Shown: positions 36,443 to 49,170 of the stretch, piece by piece | Layout of the letters: each line of letters starts with the position of its first letter | How positions within the stretch are numbered: position 1 is the first letter of the stretch | From: Adineta ricciae | Taxonomy: Eukaryota; Rotifera; Eurotatoria; Adinetida; Adinetidae | Direction: 5' to 3' | Assembly (NCBI GenBank): GCA_905250025.1 | Contig: CAJNOJ010000104.1 | Location: 62,001 to 126,000, forward strand | Length of the DNA: 64,000 nucleotides | The notes under the pieces: generated by a model | Database searches by the model: none | The model's input: the letters and a program-made list of their open reading frames with translations, nothing else | Told to the model about the DNA's origin: nothing | Made by a program: the position numbers and the translations under genes

Positions 36443-39326
36443 ATGGCACAGGAGTACAACAATGAAGGGCGTTTGCCTATTCATGAAGCATCGTTTCGTA
36501 ATTATGACGCTGTCGTCGAACGAATTCTCGCGAATCTTTGTTCAAAAGATGGAAACGAAGATAACGATGATGGCCGATTAAGAGCAGATGATGGGAGTGA
36601 TGAACGGACTGATCGTCTTCATCAAGCTCGAATACAAGAGATGCTCGATGCTACGACATACGATTATTTTCGTTTAACACCAATCTTAGCTGCAACAGTC
36701 GGTAATGCCCGTCGTACAATTGAATGTTTAATCAACCACGGGGCGAAAGTTACATGTCGCGATGGTGAAAATCGTTCTATGGCTGCCATCGCAATTTTAA
36801 AGCAGAACGTTGAGTTACTTCTCTATTTTTCACAGGCGTCGTATGCAAACGAACTCGATATATGGAATACATTAATGACGATGTTTACGTCGAAAAACTC
36901 CGATGAGTCAACGGCTGCAGGTCGCATACTCGAACAATTAACGTCACCTAAATATATCAAAGTTGCTTGGGTACATCTGATGAATCTACGTCCGATCGAG
37001 AGAACATTTCAAGTTCTCATTCAAACTGTTAACAACACTCATCATCGAAACGAACAATTGCTTACCAGCTGTTTAATTATACTCTACAATCTTTTGAGCA
37101 TCGATACGAATATTCGAATTGTCTTTAATCAATCCGATGAGAACGCACGCGCATTGGTGAAAATGCGTAAAACAAATGATATCCTAACACTCTTGTTTTC
37201 TCAAATTGTTTGCGAATTCTGTGATGATACACGTGCCATTCAAGCATTTGTTCATCACCACCTCATTGGTGACATACAAATTCTTTTAGGCAATGATACG
37301 ATGAACATTCCGAAAACTCAAGCCTGTCTGTATTTTGATATTCTCGGTAAAATTGCCCGATGTAAGCAAGATTTCCAAATCTTAATACAAAAATCTTCGG
37401 CAACCAAACTAACTATTCTTGAGCAAGCGATTGAGCTGTTGGGAAGATTCGATCGCCGTTTGACAACATCAATTCTTCATTTCATTCGAGAATTATGTCT
37501 ACAGAATGAACATCATCAGCAAATATGTGCGGATAATCGACAGTTAATTGCACATTTGCTAACCGCACTCAATTCACCTTATAGAGACGTCCAACGTTCA
37601 AGTGTCGATACACTTCAAGTAAAAGCTGTCAGACGAAAGATTTCTAAAGAAGAAAACTGTTCTATTTTCAGATGTTTGTCACGCAAAGCACGACATCTCA
37701 ACAGATTATTTTAGACCAAGGGGGTGCTGAACAACTGCTTATCTTATTAAGCAAAGCCACTTTACCAAAACTACGCATCTCAATTATATGCACACTATGG
37801 TCATTGACACTCAATGAACTACCTCGACGACAATCGATGGCTTGTAAATTTGATTAAGTTCATCATAGTTCTCTTCAATCTTTTCTCTTCTAGATTCGAT
37901 CGGAGTGATGGCTTTAGTTGAATTTTTGAATTTAAAAGTAAGCGATCAATTGTACGTTGTTCTTGATGCGATCAGTGAACTTCTTCGACGAATTCCGACC
38001 GAAGCGGAAAACATTCCGGTTATTTTCGGTCGCCGACATTGCATTCCTCCCATAGTTCGACTATTATCAGCTGATTCAGAACAACGAATACTCTTCAAAT
38101 GTTTATTTTGTATCCAACAGTTATGTCTTTTACCGACTTTTCGTCCTTGTCGAGCGAACCAAACAATATTTCAAAAAGCAAACGGCATCAATCAACTTCT
38201 AACGTTAATTCGTCGGTCAAATAAGGAGAAATTATTGCAAGCTAAAGCAATTACAACCATTGCTTATGCAGTGTTCGGTAAAATCTTCAATTGAATCAAG
38301 CTTTTCGTTTCATACGTCTCTTTTAGATCACAAAGAGAATAAGGACATACTAACTAAAGAAACAGTTCGACAGCTGTTTAAACGTATTGCATCGCTACTC
38401 AATGCATCTGAAGAAATTGTCCAGGTCGAAGCTGGAGCTGGGTAATGGAAAAAAGTATTGAAATCATTCGTAAGTAATTAAGTATTGAGTTTTAGATTAG
38501 TTACATTTATATGTAATGATGAACATCATTACAATCTATATTCCGAAGAGTTATCTCTTGATCTCGAACATTTTCGTCCGCTGTTAACATCGGAAAATAT
38601 CGTCATTCGTTGCAATGCAGCGTTTCAAGTAAACGAACGAGTTTGAGTATGAGATCAACGTTGCGATCGAATTGTTTTAGATGATTATTGTGATTCGATT
38701 GATCAACGAGACAGTTGCAGCAGAATGGATCGGTCGAGCTTTACTGATCTTATTCCGAGTTATTGGTGATCCACGTGTTGATGATGAAGATAAACTTCTT
38801 CCAACTGATATTATAGGCCGATTAGCACATATTCCTACAGGCTTCGGAATACACAAGCATTCAGGTTTGAAGAGATGTTTAATATTATTTGCATGAAGCA
38901 TAAATAACAAGCTGTTGTATGCCAGCTTTTGCTTGTTCTTCTTTTTTGTTAATACAGGCGTTTGTGAAGCGATCATCGCTAGTGATGGTCTCGATCATCT
39001 GATTTCGTTATTGAATAGTTCGAATGCACTTCTACACGGTAGTGCAGCTTTAACTATCGATTGTCTCATTCGACATTCGCCCGAAGGACAACGACGATTA
39101 TTGAAACAGTATGTTATCTATAACTTTCACTGGTAAATAATTTAGTTTCTATCAAATTAGATGTCGTGTTCAAGCGCCTTGTTTGGATGTTTTACGAACG
39201 TATATTTGTGGACCATCAGTATTGAGGACACGAATTGATGAGTTGTATTCATCGATTCACAACAAACGAGTTCAATTTCCTCCAATTCGACCTGTTCGAC
39301 AACGACGAAGTTTGCCAACAGTATAA
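36443..39326 (+). CDS. Ankyrin and armadillo repeat protein, ANKAR-like (plus-strand copy)
   Basis: Eight exons: 36443-37618, 37672-37843, 37894-38277, 38327-38441, 38496-38628, 38681-38864, 38958-39108 and 39161-39326; 826 aa, all phases consistent. Ankyrin-type units at the start (GRLPIHEASFRNYDAVVERI, LTPILAATVGNARRTIECLI) are followed by armadillo repeats (IILDQGGAEQLLILLSKA, CIPPIVRLLSADSEQRIL, AIIASDGLDHLISLLNSS, HGSAALTIDCLIRH). An acidic insert (GNEDNDDGRL) sits between the first ankyrin units. The C-terminus is basic (PVRQRRSLPTV). It is the divergently transcribed paralogue of 32767-35845, but the exon structures differ: this gene has its large exon first. The pair therefore arose by an inverted duplication with later intron changes. 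Function inferred only as a scaffold. Confidence 0.85.
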
Positions 39327-39577
39327 AAACAATATGTATAGCAGAGTTTTCTTTATTGTTGATAATTTTAATAAAGTATTCCGTTGTTTCACAAGATGTC
39401 GCTAGTAAACAAATATACTGGTAACTTGAATACGATTGGTCAATATGCACAATACGGCTACTCAATAAGATTGTTTACCAAGTGTCGTGCGTTGTGCAGT
39501 AGAAGGAAAGAATTACGACAAAACAGAATCTTTCACACGCATTAGAACTATTTCGGTTTTATAGTTAATCCTTTGAA
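39327..39577. promoter_or_regulatory. Upstream region of the COA1-MAK16-EOGT-MYST cluster
   Basis: Short spacer after the ANKAR-like stop. It ends in TTTCGGTTTTATAG (39551-39564), a 3' splice-site-like sequence 14 nt before the COA1 ATG, so the first gene may also be trans-spliced or have a 5' UTR intron. Confidence 0.45.
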
Positions 39578-41435
39578 ATGTCTTCAAATGATAGAAAAGC
39601 TTTGCCCAAAGTTAGACCATCCCGCTGGGGACACCCATTAGTATTCGTTGCTGCTGCAATCGGTCTTGCTGGTTCAAGCGCTGTATTTTATGCCCAAATT
39701 CGTGCTCGACAGAAAGCTCGAAGTATAAATCAAACATGTCTTCATATTTTCTTCATCTACGAACCTGAAATTTAGACCTCTTTCTTCAAGCGGCATTTTA
39801 TCAAGAAGCACTTCAATTAACACATGGTTATAAACCAATCACAGATAGATTAGTCGAACCTATCGAACCGCTTCAAATTGATACGACAAGTAAATTTAAT
39901 ATATTGTCATCTCTTGGTGCACAAGTAAGTTCAAATCTTGCGCGATACTTTCGTTCTCTTATGATAATGAAAATAAATTCTATACATACACTAATCCGGC
40001 TCAGTGTAAAGTTCAAGGAACAGGGTCATTTGTTCATTCTAGATAAAATATCTAAAATCTCTGTAGAAAAATGCAACACGATGATGTCATTTGGTCAGTT
40101 CTCAATGGACAATTTTGTTCGTATAAACAACAGAAGAGTAAAACTCAAATCTTTTGCTCCAATGAATACAGTTTAACTGGCTTGTGCGATCGTCGTTCAT
40201 GTCCATTAGCCAATTCTCAATACGCAACTGTTCGTGAAGAAAAAGGCATTCTATATCTCTACATGAAAGTTGTCGAACGTTCCCATTATCCAAAAAAACA
40301 ATGGGAAAAAGTGAAGTTGCATGAAAACTATCTTCGTGCATTGAAACAAATCAATGAACACTTGATCTATTGGCCACGATTCGTTCGTCACAAATGCAAG
40401 CAACGTTTAACAAAATTGACTCAATACGTTATTCGAACTCGTCGTTTAATGTTGAAGAAAACAGCTAAACAAGAACTGGTACCAATCAAGAAGAAAGCCG
40501 AACGAAGAGAACAACGTCACGAAGACAAAGCATTTGTCGCCGCGAATATCGATCGTGCTATTGAAAACGAATTGTTAGAACGATTGAAAAAAGGAACGTA
40601 TGGTGATACATACTCATTTCCAATGAATACGATTTCGAGTGAGTAATGACGAGAAGGTTTTCACGAGAAATGAAAACATTGAATTCGTTTTATAGTGGAA
40701 GAAGATGAAGAGGAAGAAACGGAAAGTGAAGATGAGGAAGAAAAAGAAAAAGAAGACGACGATGATGAAGAAGATGAAAATGAAGAAGTCGAATACGTGG
40801 AAGATTTCGAAGAAAGTGATGCAGAAGATATTGAAGATATGGGTGATTTCGATGAGGACGAAATCGAAGAAGAACTTGTGAAAGCACTTCCTTCATCGAA
40901 GAAACGCAAATTGGAACTTGAATATGAACCAGTAGCAACAAAGAGTAAAGAACGTTTGAAAAACCGACGACAAGCGTCATCAAATAGCACTAAGGCGTGA
41001 TTTACTCGTTTTGTTTTGTTTTCTGTGTTGAATAAAAAACAACAGCATCCAAAGAAATCGAATTTGTTGTTGGGTTTTCTGCTTACAAAAAAAGATATAT
41101 CATTTAGGTCGAAATACCAATTCGTGGCGCTGAACGGACGGGAATCATTTACTGTTATGCAACAAGAGACTCAGTTGATGATGAGTAAGTCATATTTCCA
41201 AAGCAAATACGTCTTTTTTTCATACCATTGGTGGTATGATCATTAAATAGCGATTAGTAGTGTTTGATACTATTTAATACGAAGGCCAAATACGAAAGAA
41301 AAAGCAAGAGATATTTTTTTCTCGTTTAGGTGGCACGTAGACAAACTCGAATTCAAAGGCAATAATCAATCTGAACGTTATATGTTCTACGATCGTGAAT
41401 TACGACGAAATCTTGCGGCGCCAACCACGAAATAA
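39578..41435 (+). CDS. COA1: Cytochrome c oxidase assembly factor 1 homologue, with MAK16 inside its second intron
   Basis: Four exons: 39578-39722, 39776-39924, 41108-41184 and 41330-41435; 158 aa with consistent phases (human COA1 is about 146 aa). One TM near the N-terminus ([20 protein letters not shown]) is followed by [24 protein letters not shown] joined to [20 protein letters not shown], then [11 protein letters not shown]. This order matches COA1 (AxLKIPVSGSKSEGLLYV...WHLDE...). COA1 is a mitochondrial inner-membrane factor for complex IV, and in some animals complex I, biogenesis. The second intron (39925-41107) contains the complete MAK16 gene on the same strand. An alternative acceptor at 40004 would give a short form ending [13 protein letters not shown] at 40046, lacking half the conserved domain; I regard it as unlikely or as an alternative product. 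Confidence 0.85.
40059..40066 (+). promoter_or_regulatory. 3' splice-acceptor before MAK16 (candidate SL trans-splice site)
   Basis: CTCTGTAG ends 4 nt before the MAK16 ATG at 40071. No upstream MAK16 exon is recognisable, so the acceptor is a candidate for spliced-leader addition, which would let MAK16 be cut from a longer shared transcript. Inference from position and sequence only. Confidence 0.5.
40071..41000 (+). CDS. MAK16: MAK16 ribosome biogenesis protein
   Basis: Two exons, 40071-40638 and 40696-41000, with a 57-nt intron; 290 aa (human about 300). It matches MAK16 throughout: [99 protein letters not shown]. It ends in a long Glu/Asp tract (exon 2) and a basic tail ([13 protein letters not shown]). 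The conserved Cys residues of the N-terminal part are present. MAK16 is a nucleolar protein needed for 60S subunit assembly and forms a complex with RPF1. It lies wholly inside the second intron of COA1 on the same strand and has its own AATAAA at 41031. An acceptor-like CTCTGTAG precedes its ATG by 4 nt. Confidence 0.96.
41031..41036 (+). terminator. Poly(A) signal AATAAA of MAK16
   Basis: AATAAA about 30 nt after the MAK16 stop, and inside the COA1 intron. Its use would end MAK16 messages and would have to be skipped to make COA1 exons 3-4. Confidence 0.5.
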
Positions 41436-41510
41436 GAACTTTCCACATCTTCCCATGTCTTTTTCATTTTCTTGCTAAAAAAAACAATCCATATCTAACT
41501 CTTCTTTGGT

Positions 41511-41516
41511 TTTTAG
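41511..41516 (+). promoter_or_regulatory. 3' splice acceptor abutting the EOGT start codon
   Basis: A pyrimidine-rich CTTCTTTGGTTTTTAG directly precedes ATG 41517, 81 nt after the COA1 stop. No coding exon upstream fits EOGT, so it is either a 5' UTR intron acceptor or a spliced-leader site. Confidence 0.5.
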
Positions 41517-43432
41517 ATGTTGTTCATATACTTCTTGACATTCCTCGTCATTGTTTTCGTTGATAGTTACAAATGGTCTGATCTTGATATTCCTTCCGAA
41601 CATTCAACCTACTTCTTCACAAGTAATCCTTCTATTCATGCCCAATGCCTCGCGGACAAAGATCAATGTCCTTATTACGAGCAAGCTCAAAACCTTCCGT
41701 CACCGAATGTAGCTTGTTGGGGTTATGAACCTGATTGTAAAAATATTGCTCCGCTTGTTCAATGTCTTGAGGATAGTCGTGGATGGACCAAGACAAAAGA
41801 AGAACAATTGACACAGTTTTGGCGTACAGCTGATTTTGGTTATATCGCAGAAAAACGCAAGGAATTGAGAGAAATGTGTTCACCATCACCGTCGTCTTCA
41901 TTAGAATGTGTTGATCATTTACGTTTTTGTCGAGCTAGAAATATCTACATCGATTTTCGACATACAGAAACATCGAAACATCACAACCGATACCGGGAAG
42001 ATATTCTCAAATTCGGTGATATTGGCGGCTATTGCAAATTACATCACGATGATTTCATGAAAAATGGTGATCACAAAAGTCCATTACAAAGTTGGTTTTC
42101 AGAATTGCAAGTATTCAAGGAAATCAATGAAACCGATTCATTCCAATGTGATCTAACCATAACAAAACCAACGATATTTATCAAACTTGATAGTGGCTAC
42201 AACATGTACCATCATTTTTGTGATTTCATCAATTTATACGTCTCTCAACACATGAACAATACATTTACAAAAGATGTACAGATTATCCTATGGGATACGA
42301 GCAGTAATGATTATTGGAGTTTCTTTTCATCAACGTGGAATGCATTTACATCGAACCAGCTGATACATATCAAAGAATTCGAAGGCAAACGTGTATGTTT
42401 CGAAAATGTCGTGTTTTCGTTTCTTGCTCGAATGTTTTTCGGTAAGACAAAACTTCATATCTCGACTTATTTCAAAACTATAATTTAGGTTTCTATTACA
42501 ATATGCCATTGGTACCAGGATGCACCCAAACAAGTCTCTTTCGTTCATTCCAGCAATACCTAATCCATCGACTTCGAATCCCACAGTTAGGTCCATTGAA
42601 ATCTAATCAAATACGTATAACATTACTGAATCGAACGACACAATTCCGTCAAATTCTCAATGTCAATGAAATTGTTGAACATTTGAGAAATATCTCCAGT
42701 AATGGAAATAATGATTACCTTATTAATGTGGTAGATTATAATATCAACATGCCATTTATTCAACAATTAAATATTACTCATAATACAGATATTTTCATGG
42801 GTAAGTATTGTTCAAGACAGACAATATTTGAATATATCTACTTATGTTTTAGATACTTCATGAATAAGTAAATATTTTTCAATATTTGTCAGCTGCTTTA
42901 GCTAAGATTGAACACTGTATTTAAAATACTCATTCAGTTAGTACTAATCACCCGATTGAGAGACGAAGTTTGATTGTGTTTTTTGCACGAATGATCACCC
43001 ATTGACAATGAATGAATGGTTTTCGAATTCTGTCTGACTTTTCTTGTTCTTTTTTTTCTAGGAATGCACGGTGCTGGTTTAACTCATTTGCTCTTTTTAC
43101 CTGACTGGGCGACAATTTTCGAGATCCATAATTGTGAAGATAAAGATTGTTATCAAGATCTTGCTCGTCTTCGTGGTGTCAAATACTTCACGTGGGAGAA
43201 TGAAGAGAAAGCTTATCCGCAAGATGAAGGCAAACATCCAACATTGGGCACTCCACATAAGAAATTCACGAATTACGCGTTTGATAAACATGAATTTGCT
43301 CATATTGTACGCAGAATGGTTAAATATGTGAAAGAACACCCGGCTTATCGTTCCGCGAAACGATCGAAATACTCTCAGCCGAGTCTATCAATCGAACAAC
43401 ACGACGCAAAGTTGAGCAAAGATGAATTTTGA
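41517..43432 (+). CDS. EOGT: EGF-domain O-GlcNAc transferase (EOGT)
   Basis: Three exons, 41517-42441, 42489-42800 and 43062-43432; 535 aa (human about 527). A signal peptide ([20 protein letters not shown]) is followed by the N-terminal Cys-rich part ([40 protein letters not shown]). The GT61-type core has [29 protein letters not shown] and the strongly conserved [32 protein letters not shown]. The protein ends KDEF, a variant of the KDEL/HDEL ER-retrieval signal. EOGT adds O-GlcNAc to folded EGF repeats (Notch-type) in the ER lumen. The third intron end is a long pyrimidine tract. The ATG directly follows an AG acceptor, as for its neighbours. Confidence 0.94.
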
Positions 43433-43530
43433 ATAGTTTTCTTCCGTGCAGTCTAACGTCCGCAATACCATACCTTTGGTGATAACATTGACAAACCTTT
43501 TTCTTTTGTTTTCTCCGTCTCATTTATTCG

Positions 43531-43536
43531 AATAAA
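43531..43536 (+). terminator. Poly(A) signal AATAAA after EOGT
   Basis: AATAAA about 100 nt after the EOGT stop and 90 nt before the MYST gene start; fits an internal 3' end in a tight cluster. Confidence 0.5.
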
Positions 43537-43614
43537 ATATCTGGGTGCTATTTTAGAGAAGTTTTTTTGTGAACCGGTTTTGGTCACAAAAGTATTTATT
43601 AACATTATAAATTG

Positions 43615-43622
43615 TCTTTTAG
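43615..43622 (+). promoter_or_regulatory. 3' splice acceptor 3 nt before the MYST start codon
   Basis: GTCTTTTAG just upstream of ATC-ATG (43626). The nearest upstream gene is EOGT, with no exon between, so this is a candidate spliced-leader or 5' UTR acceptor. Confidence 0.5.
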
Positions 43623-43625
43623 ATC

Positions 43626-44965
<1,340 letters not shown>

Positions 44966-45248
44966 GAATTTCCCCACAAATCATTGTTGTACATAGAAAC
45001 AAATTATCTTATGTTTGTTTTTTCTTTGCTTCAAAGCGAACAATCCCAAAAGCAACGATTTCAATTGAAATGTAGATAAACAATTTTTGTCATTTTATTT
45101 TCATTTAACAATTCATAGAAAAAAAAATTAGGAAACAACCACGTACGTTCAAAAATGTATTTTATAAATTGACGTTTCATCACCTTCACTCAACGATGTT
45201 CGTGACGTCTAAACACAAACACAATATATACACTTTTCAAAGTTGAAG
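44966..45248. other. Convergent 3' spacer
   Basis: Short AT-rich spacer between the MYST and P2X stop codons, with T-rich tracts that fit 3' UTRs of both. Confidence 0.5.
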
Positions 45249-47069
45249 CTAGTCACATACAGGATATTTAGCATGATCTATTTTGGATAATTTGATATTA
45301 CAAGTCTTGAATTTGCCTTCACGATATTTCTTTCGAGATCGGTGGATGTACATAAAGATTGCATCACATACAATGTCTGCTATGACCATAAAACCAATGC
45401 CAGAACCTGCGCGAAATGCATATTTTCAAAGACAAGAATTCCCATTGAAGCTCACCAATCGCTACAAATAAATTCACAATATCAAATTGTCCACTTTTCC
45501 CGGTTATCGCAAGAACGAAACGTAAACCATAGATTTTTGATAGAATTCGATAATCTTCATCATCGACGCGATATTTTTGAGCAGATCTGCGAAGTAGATG
45601 ATCAACAAAATCGATGGAACGATATACACTTACCGATAGTTAACGCCGGGTGATTGTTTATCATCGCCGCTTTGCAATAAACTAAATGCAAGTGTTGGAT
45701 AGCATTTATCAGCATCAAAGTCAAAATTACACGTCCAATCTTGTCGAATTTCGATTAGACCACCCTAAATCATTTGCTCACGGCTGCAATGCTTTCCAAA
45801 CTTTGAATTTACCTCTCGTAAAAGAGCAGATTTGTTCGTGTTCAATGTATTAAGAATATCACCGATTCGTAAAATGGGACAACGTGGATTTGAATGTTTA
45901 TCATATCGACATGAAAAATTCGTGTCGTCACGAACATTTCTCCTACGATCACAAAGAATTTTCATGGAATTTTCTCAAGCATACTCTCATCATTGAAACA
46001 AACATATTGATATCAAATAATGTAAATGTTACCATCGTTTTCAGATAGACTGTGAAATCTTGAATATCATTTGCGTTTGCCACATACTCACTTAATAAAT
46101 AATCGAATTAGATTTGAAATATAAAAATATGATGCTCGTCATACACAGATCTAGTTAGTTCTTCGGGACACCAGGCGTTGATTTCACAGACTTTTACTGA
46201 AGAATTAGTTGAACTAGAAACACAATTGCCCGTGTAATAACCTGAAATATGAGATTACTGTTACTATCGCATGGCTGAAGTGATTTACCAAATGTATTTG
46301 GCGTCGGCTGGTCTTGCGTACAATTGCTGTCATGTGTGCAAAACAGTTTGTCATCCATCGCCTAAGATTGAAAGAGCAATTTCGTTGTCAAGAATACTTA
46401 TTCGCTACTCACACTATCACAATTTCTTTGTGTTTGATTATGAGTGACTATCTGCCGTGTAGCAATGAAAAATGCGTTATTTTCCTACAATTAATAGAAA
46501 TTAAAAACACAGAAAAAGATATATTCAATATTTTCCTCGTGTTTACCAATGGTGGAATCTGATATTCAGGTGTATCCCATAAATACGATGAAGATGGCTC
46601 TTAAGAACGAAAAGTCCGAACTTTGATTTGTCTAAGAGGTTCTTATGCACGCATACTTGTGAATTGGATGCTGTTATTTCCTGTGACTTTGGTAATTCCT
46701 TTCACTTTGATAATACTTGTCCCACGTGGCTCCTGAAATTGCTGGTAACCTTTCTTGTACCATACAATATAGCTAAAAAGTAAAGGAAACACATTACACT
46801 CGGATCGCCACTGTGTCATCAACACACAATGCAATATAAGCAATAATAACACATTGAATAACGCGATATACTGAAGCAACACATGTATTTGGTACTTGCA
46901 CAACTTTCACAGTTGAATACGTGAGGAATGTATCGGTAGCACAGTTTGTCAGAAATTTTTTGACTAGAATACCACAGTGAATGGAAAACCGATGTTTGAG
47001 TCGAAGAGGATCAGTTTGTCTTACTTGACAGAGGCATCTGTTTCTTGAATGATGATAAGAAAATGACAT
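45249..47069 (-). CDS. P2X purinergic receptor (ATP-gated channel), one unresolved exon junction
   Basis: Exons: 46828-47069, 46657-46772, 46547-46599, 46413-46484, 46289-46361, 46145-46241, 46033-46090, about 45813-45965, 45634-45764, 45456-45586 and 45249-45406. TM1 follows TVKVVQVPNTCVASVYRVI and leads to YIVWYKKGYQQF. The ATP-site lysines are in IIKVKGI, the PGVNYR asparagine-arginine pair and LSKIYGLRF. The cysteine-rich ectodomain (NCDS, FCTHDSNCT, GNCV, VCEINAWCPEE, NFSC...RCPILRIG, WTCNFD) fits P2X. TM2 is GSGIGFMVIADIVCDAIFMY, followed by a basic tail. The receptor is a trimeric cation channel opened by ATP. The junction between 46033 and 45965 cannot be made in frame with GT-AG sites (phase 0 donor, phase 1 or 2 acceptors), so a one-base indel or unusual splice is likely. 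Confidence 0.88.
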
Positions 47070-49170
47070 AACAAAGTGGAGATAAAGCGAATTTTACCTG
47101 TAGATTGGAAAGAGAACTTTATTGATGAGAGAAACGAAATGTTATTTCGAATGGCATAAATGATGGTTAGTTCTAAAATAAACATAAAGAATGGAGACAG
47201 ACAAGATTAGAAGCATTCCATACTAAAATCAACTCATTCACATCTGTTTCGACTCAACGATTGCACCGAGAAGATCGGGCAAACGATGTTATTTCTGATT
47301 CTAAAAAGAACACCATTAGACTTGGTTGATTTTAGATAATAGACCGAAAAAAAGTCCAACAAGAGCGAAGGATAACGGTATTTACATATTCCGCGTTCTA
47401 AGTGTCACAATATGTCTAAATTAACTCATAGATCACTCCTTACAGGTCAATGAATTCGACTACAAGGGAAATAAATAACTATTACTTGGATTTTCCAATG
47501 GATATACCCATCACAATCCGTAAAGAGTTCTCGGGTGACATATGCTTTAGCGTAAAGATAATTGAGAATCATATTTGTTAGTTGAGTAAGTACTATTGAT
47601 TTGTCTGTGTAAAATGTAGTGTAAATGCATAGGTCTGAAGATCTTGATTATTCCCATGTCCATAATCACTGACAGAGATTCATACGAATTGATTTGCAAT
47701 CTCTTAACTATTGATCGTGAGCAGTAAATTATGGTAGAAGTGAACTAAATCGAAACAACGCTACTTGTGAGCCTGGAACGGAGATATTTCTACGATGTGG
47801 AAACCAAAAATGATTCTAATCAAATCATCGTGACACCGGATTGACAAACAATCTCCCCACCATTCGATTCAAATATGAAGAAATCTGCCCTCGTGCGCCG
47901 TGCAAGTATCACTATTTTCTTAGACGAAATAACTCTGCATATTATCATGTATTCTTTTAGAGTAAGAAAAGCAATAGTTAAAAACTAAATTATAATTAAC
48001 CATGTATATATTCTACAGTTGAGACGTGAATGTAGAAACTTAACCAAATTTTTTAATAATAACGACATTTTTGCAATATATCTGCTATCATATACACATC
48101 ATGATCATTTTACCGATCGAAAATTCTTTCTAAGTCATTTGATACGGATGGGTAGCTAGACTCTTGCAATATTATCTCTCATTCTTTCTATTGATACTAT
48201 GGCGATTCCATTACCACTAAAAGATTGGCTTGAGGGTCATTTTGACAAATATGTTAGAAGTCAAAGTGAATTGAATCAAATTACACTTTCGGTCACATTG
48301 CACCTCCGGATGTCTGCTGACACTATTAGTCTTTGTTTTATCCTAATCTATCTTGGCATTCCCTGATCCGTGTCTGAACTTGAGCATCAAATAAGATCAA
48401 TCTCTACGCTATGTTCGACTGCATTGTAATCACTTACTTGAATCATGTACACTTCGCGTTATTATTATGATAGAAGAACAATAAATTCAATGAGACAAAT
48501 TGACATTTTTATATCGAGAAAGAAAAATAGTCATTTCTTGTCATTTACCTTGTTGATAATTCCGAGATGCAAGTGAATAACAGCGCGGACAAAGAACGAT
48601 AAGAAGCATATGTCATTCTATCGCATCAACATCCTTAATCGAACGAAATTTTACTTCTCGCAAATGCTTTCGATAATAATTTCGATGAGAAACATGCACC
48701 AAGATTGAAGTTAAAAGCACAATCAATTATCGAACATACCAAACCCTTTAAGTAAGTCAGAATGGTTAAACAAATCATCGGATTCAGCAATGAAGTCTTC
48801 GTTTCAATATTTGCCTTGCGATTCCGAACACTCGAGATGTTGATTCATTTACGTTATGCTCTTTCGAGATAAGAATATTATGATATACGGATTAACAGAA
48901 AGTATTCTTGCTCGACGCAAGGGTAACTAAACACATTCCAATGGAGACTCCTTGTATTGGCTTTCTCATCGAATGGTATATAGATCAATTTCATCCAGCA
49001 ATGAGCGTCGGATAGTTTATAGTTGATTAGAGAAAGTAGATATTGAATTCAAGAGACAAAAAAATAAAAAGAAAGACATTGCAAATTAGACACACATACA
49101 CCGATTGACGAAAAAGAAGGAACGTGACAACGGAAAAAAAATAAATATGACAAAGTCTTTTTCTCGTTCG
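47070..49170. other. Intergenic region
   Basis: About 2.1 kb of AT-rich DNA between the 5' end of P2X and the 3' end of the PKA gene. A 55-codon frame from ATG 48198 (MAIPLPLKDWLEGHF) lacks splice or domain support. No other feature seen. Confidence 0.45.

Noticed and set aside
40005..40046. A 42-nt terminal exon giving COA1 the ending [13 protein letters not shown]
   Set aside because: It is in phase with good sites, but it removes half the COA1 domain, whose true continuation is at 41108-41435; kept only as a possible alternative form.
40661..40990. Minus-strand open frame very rich in serine
   Set aside because: It is the antisense of the Glu/Asp-rich tail of MAK16.
48198..48369. Short frame MAIPLPLKDWLEGHF as a gene
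   Set aside because: About 55 codons, no domain, no splice or poly(A) support.
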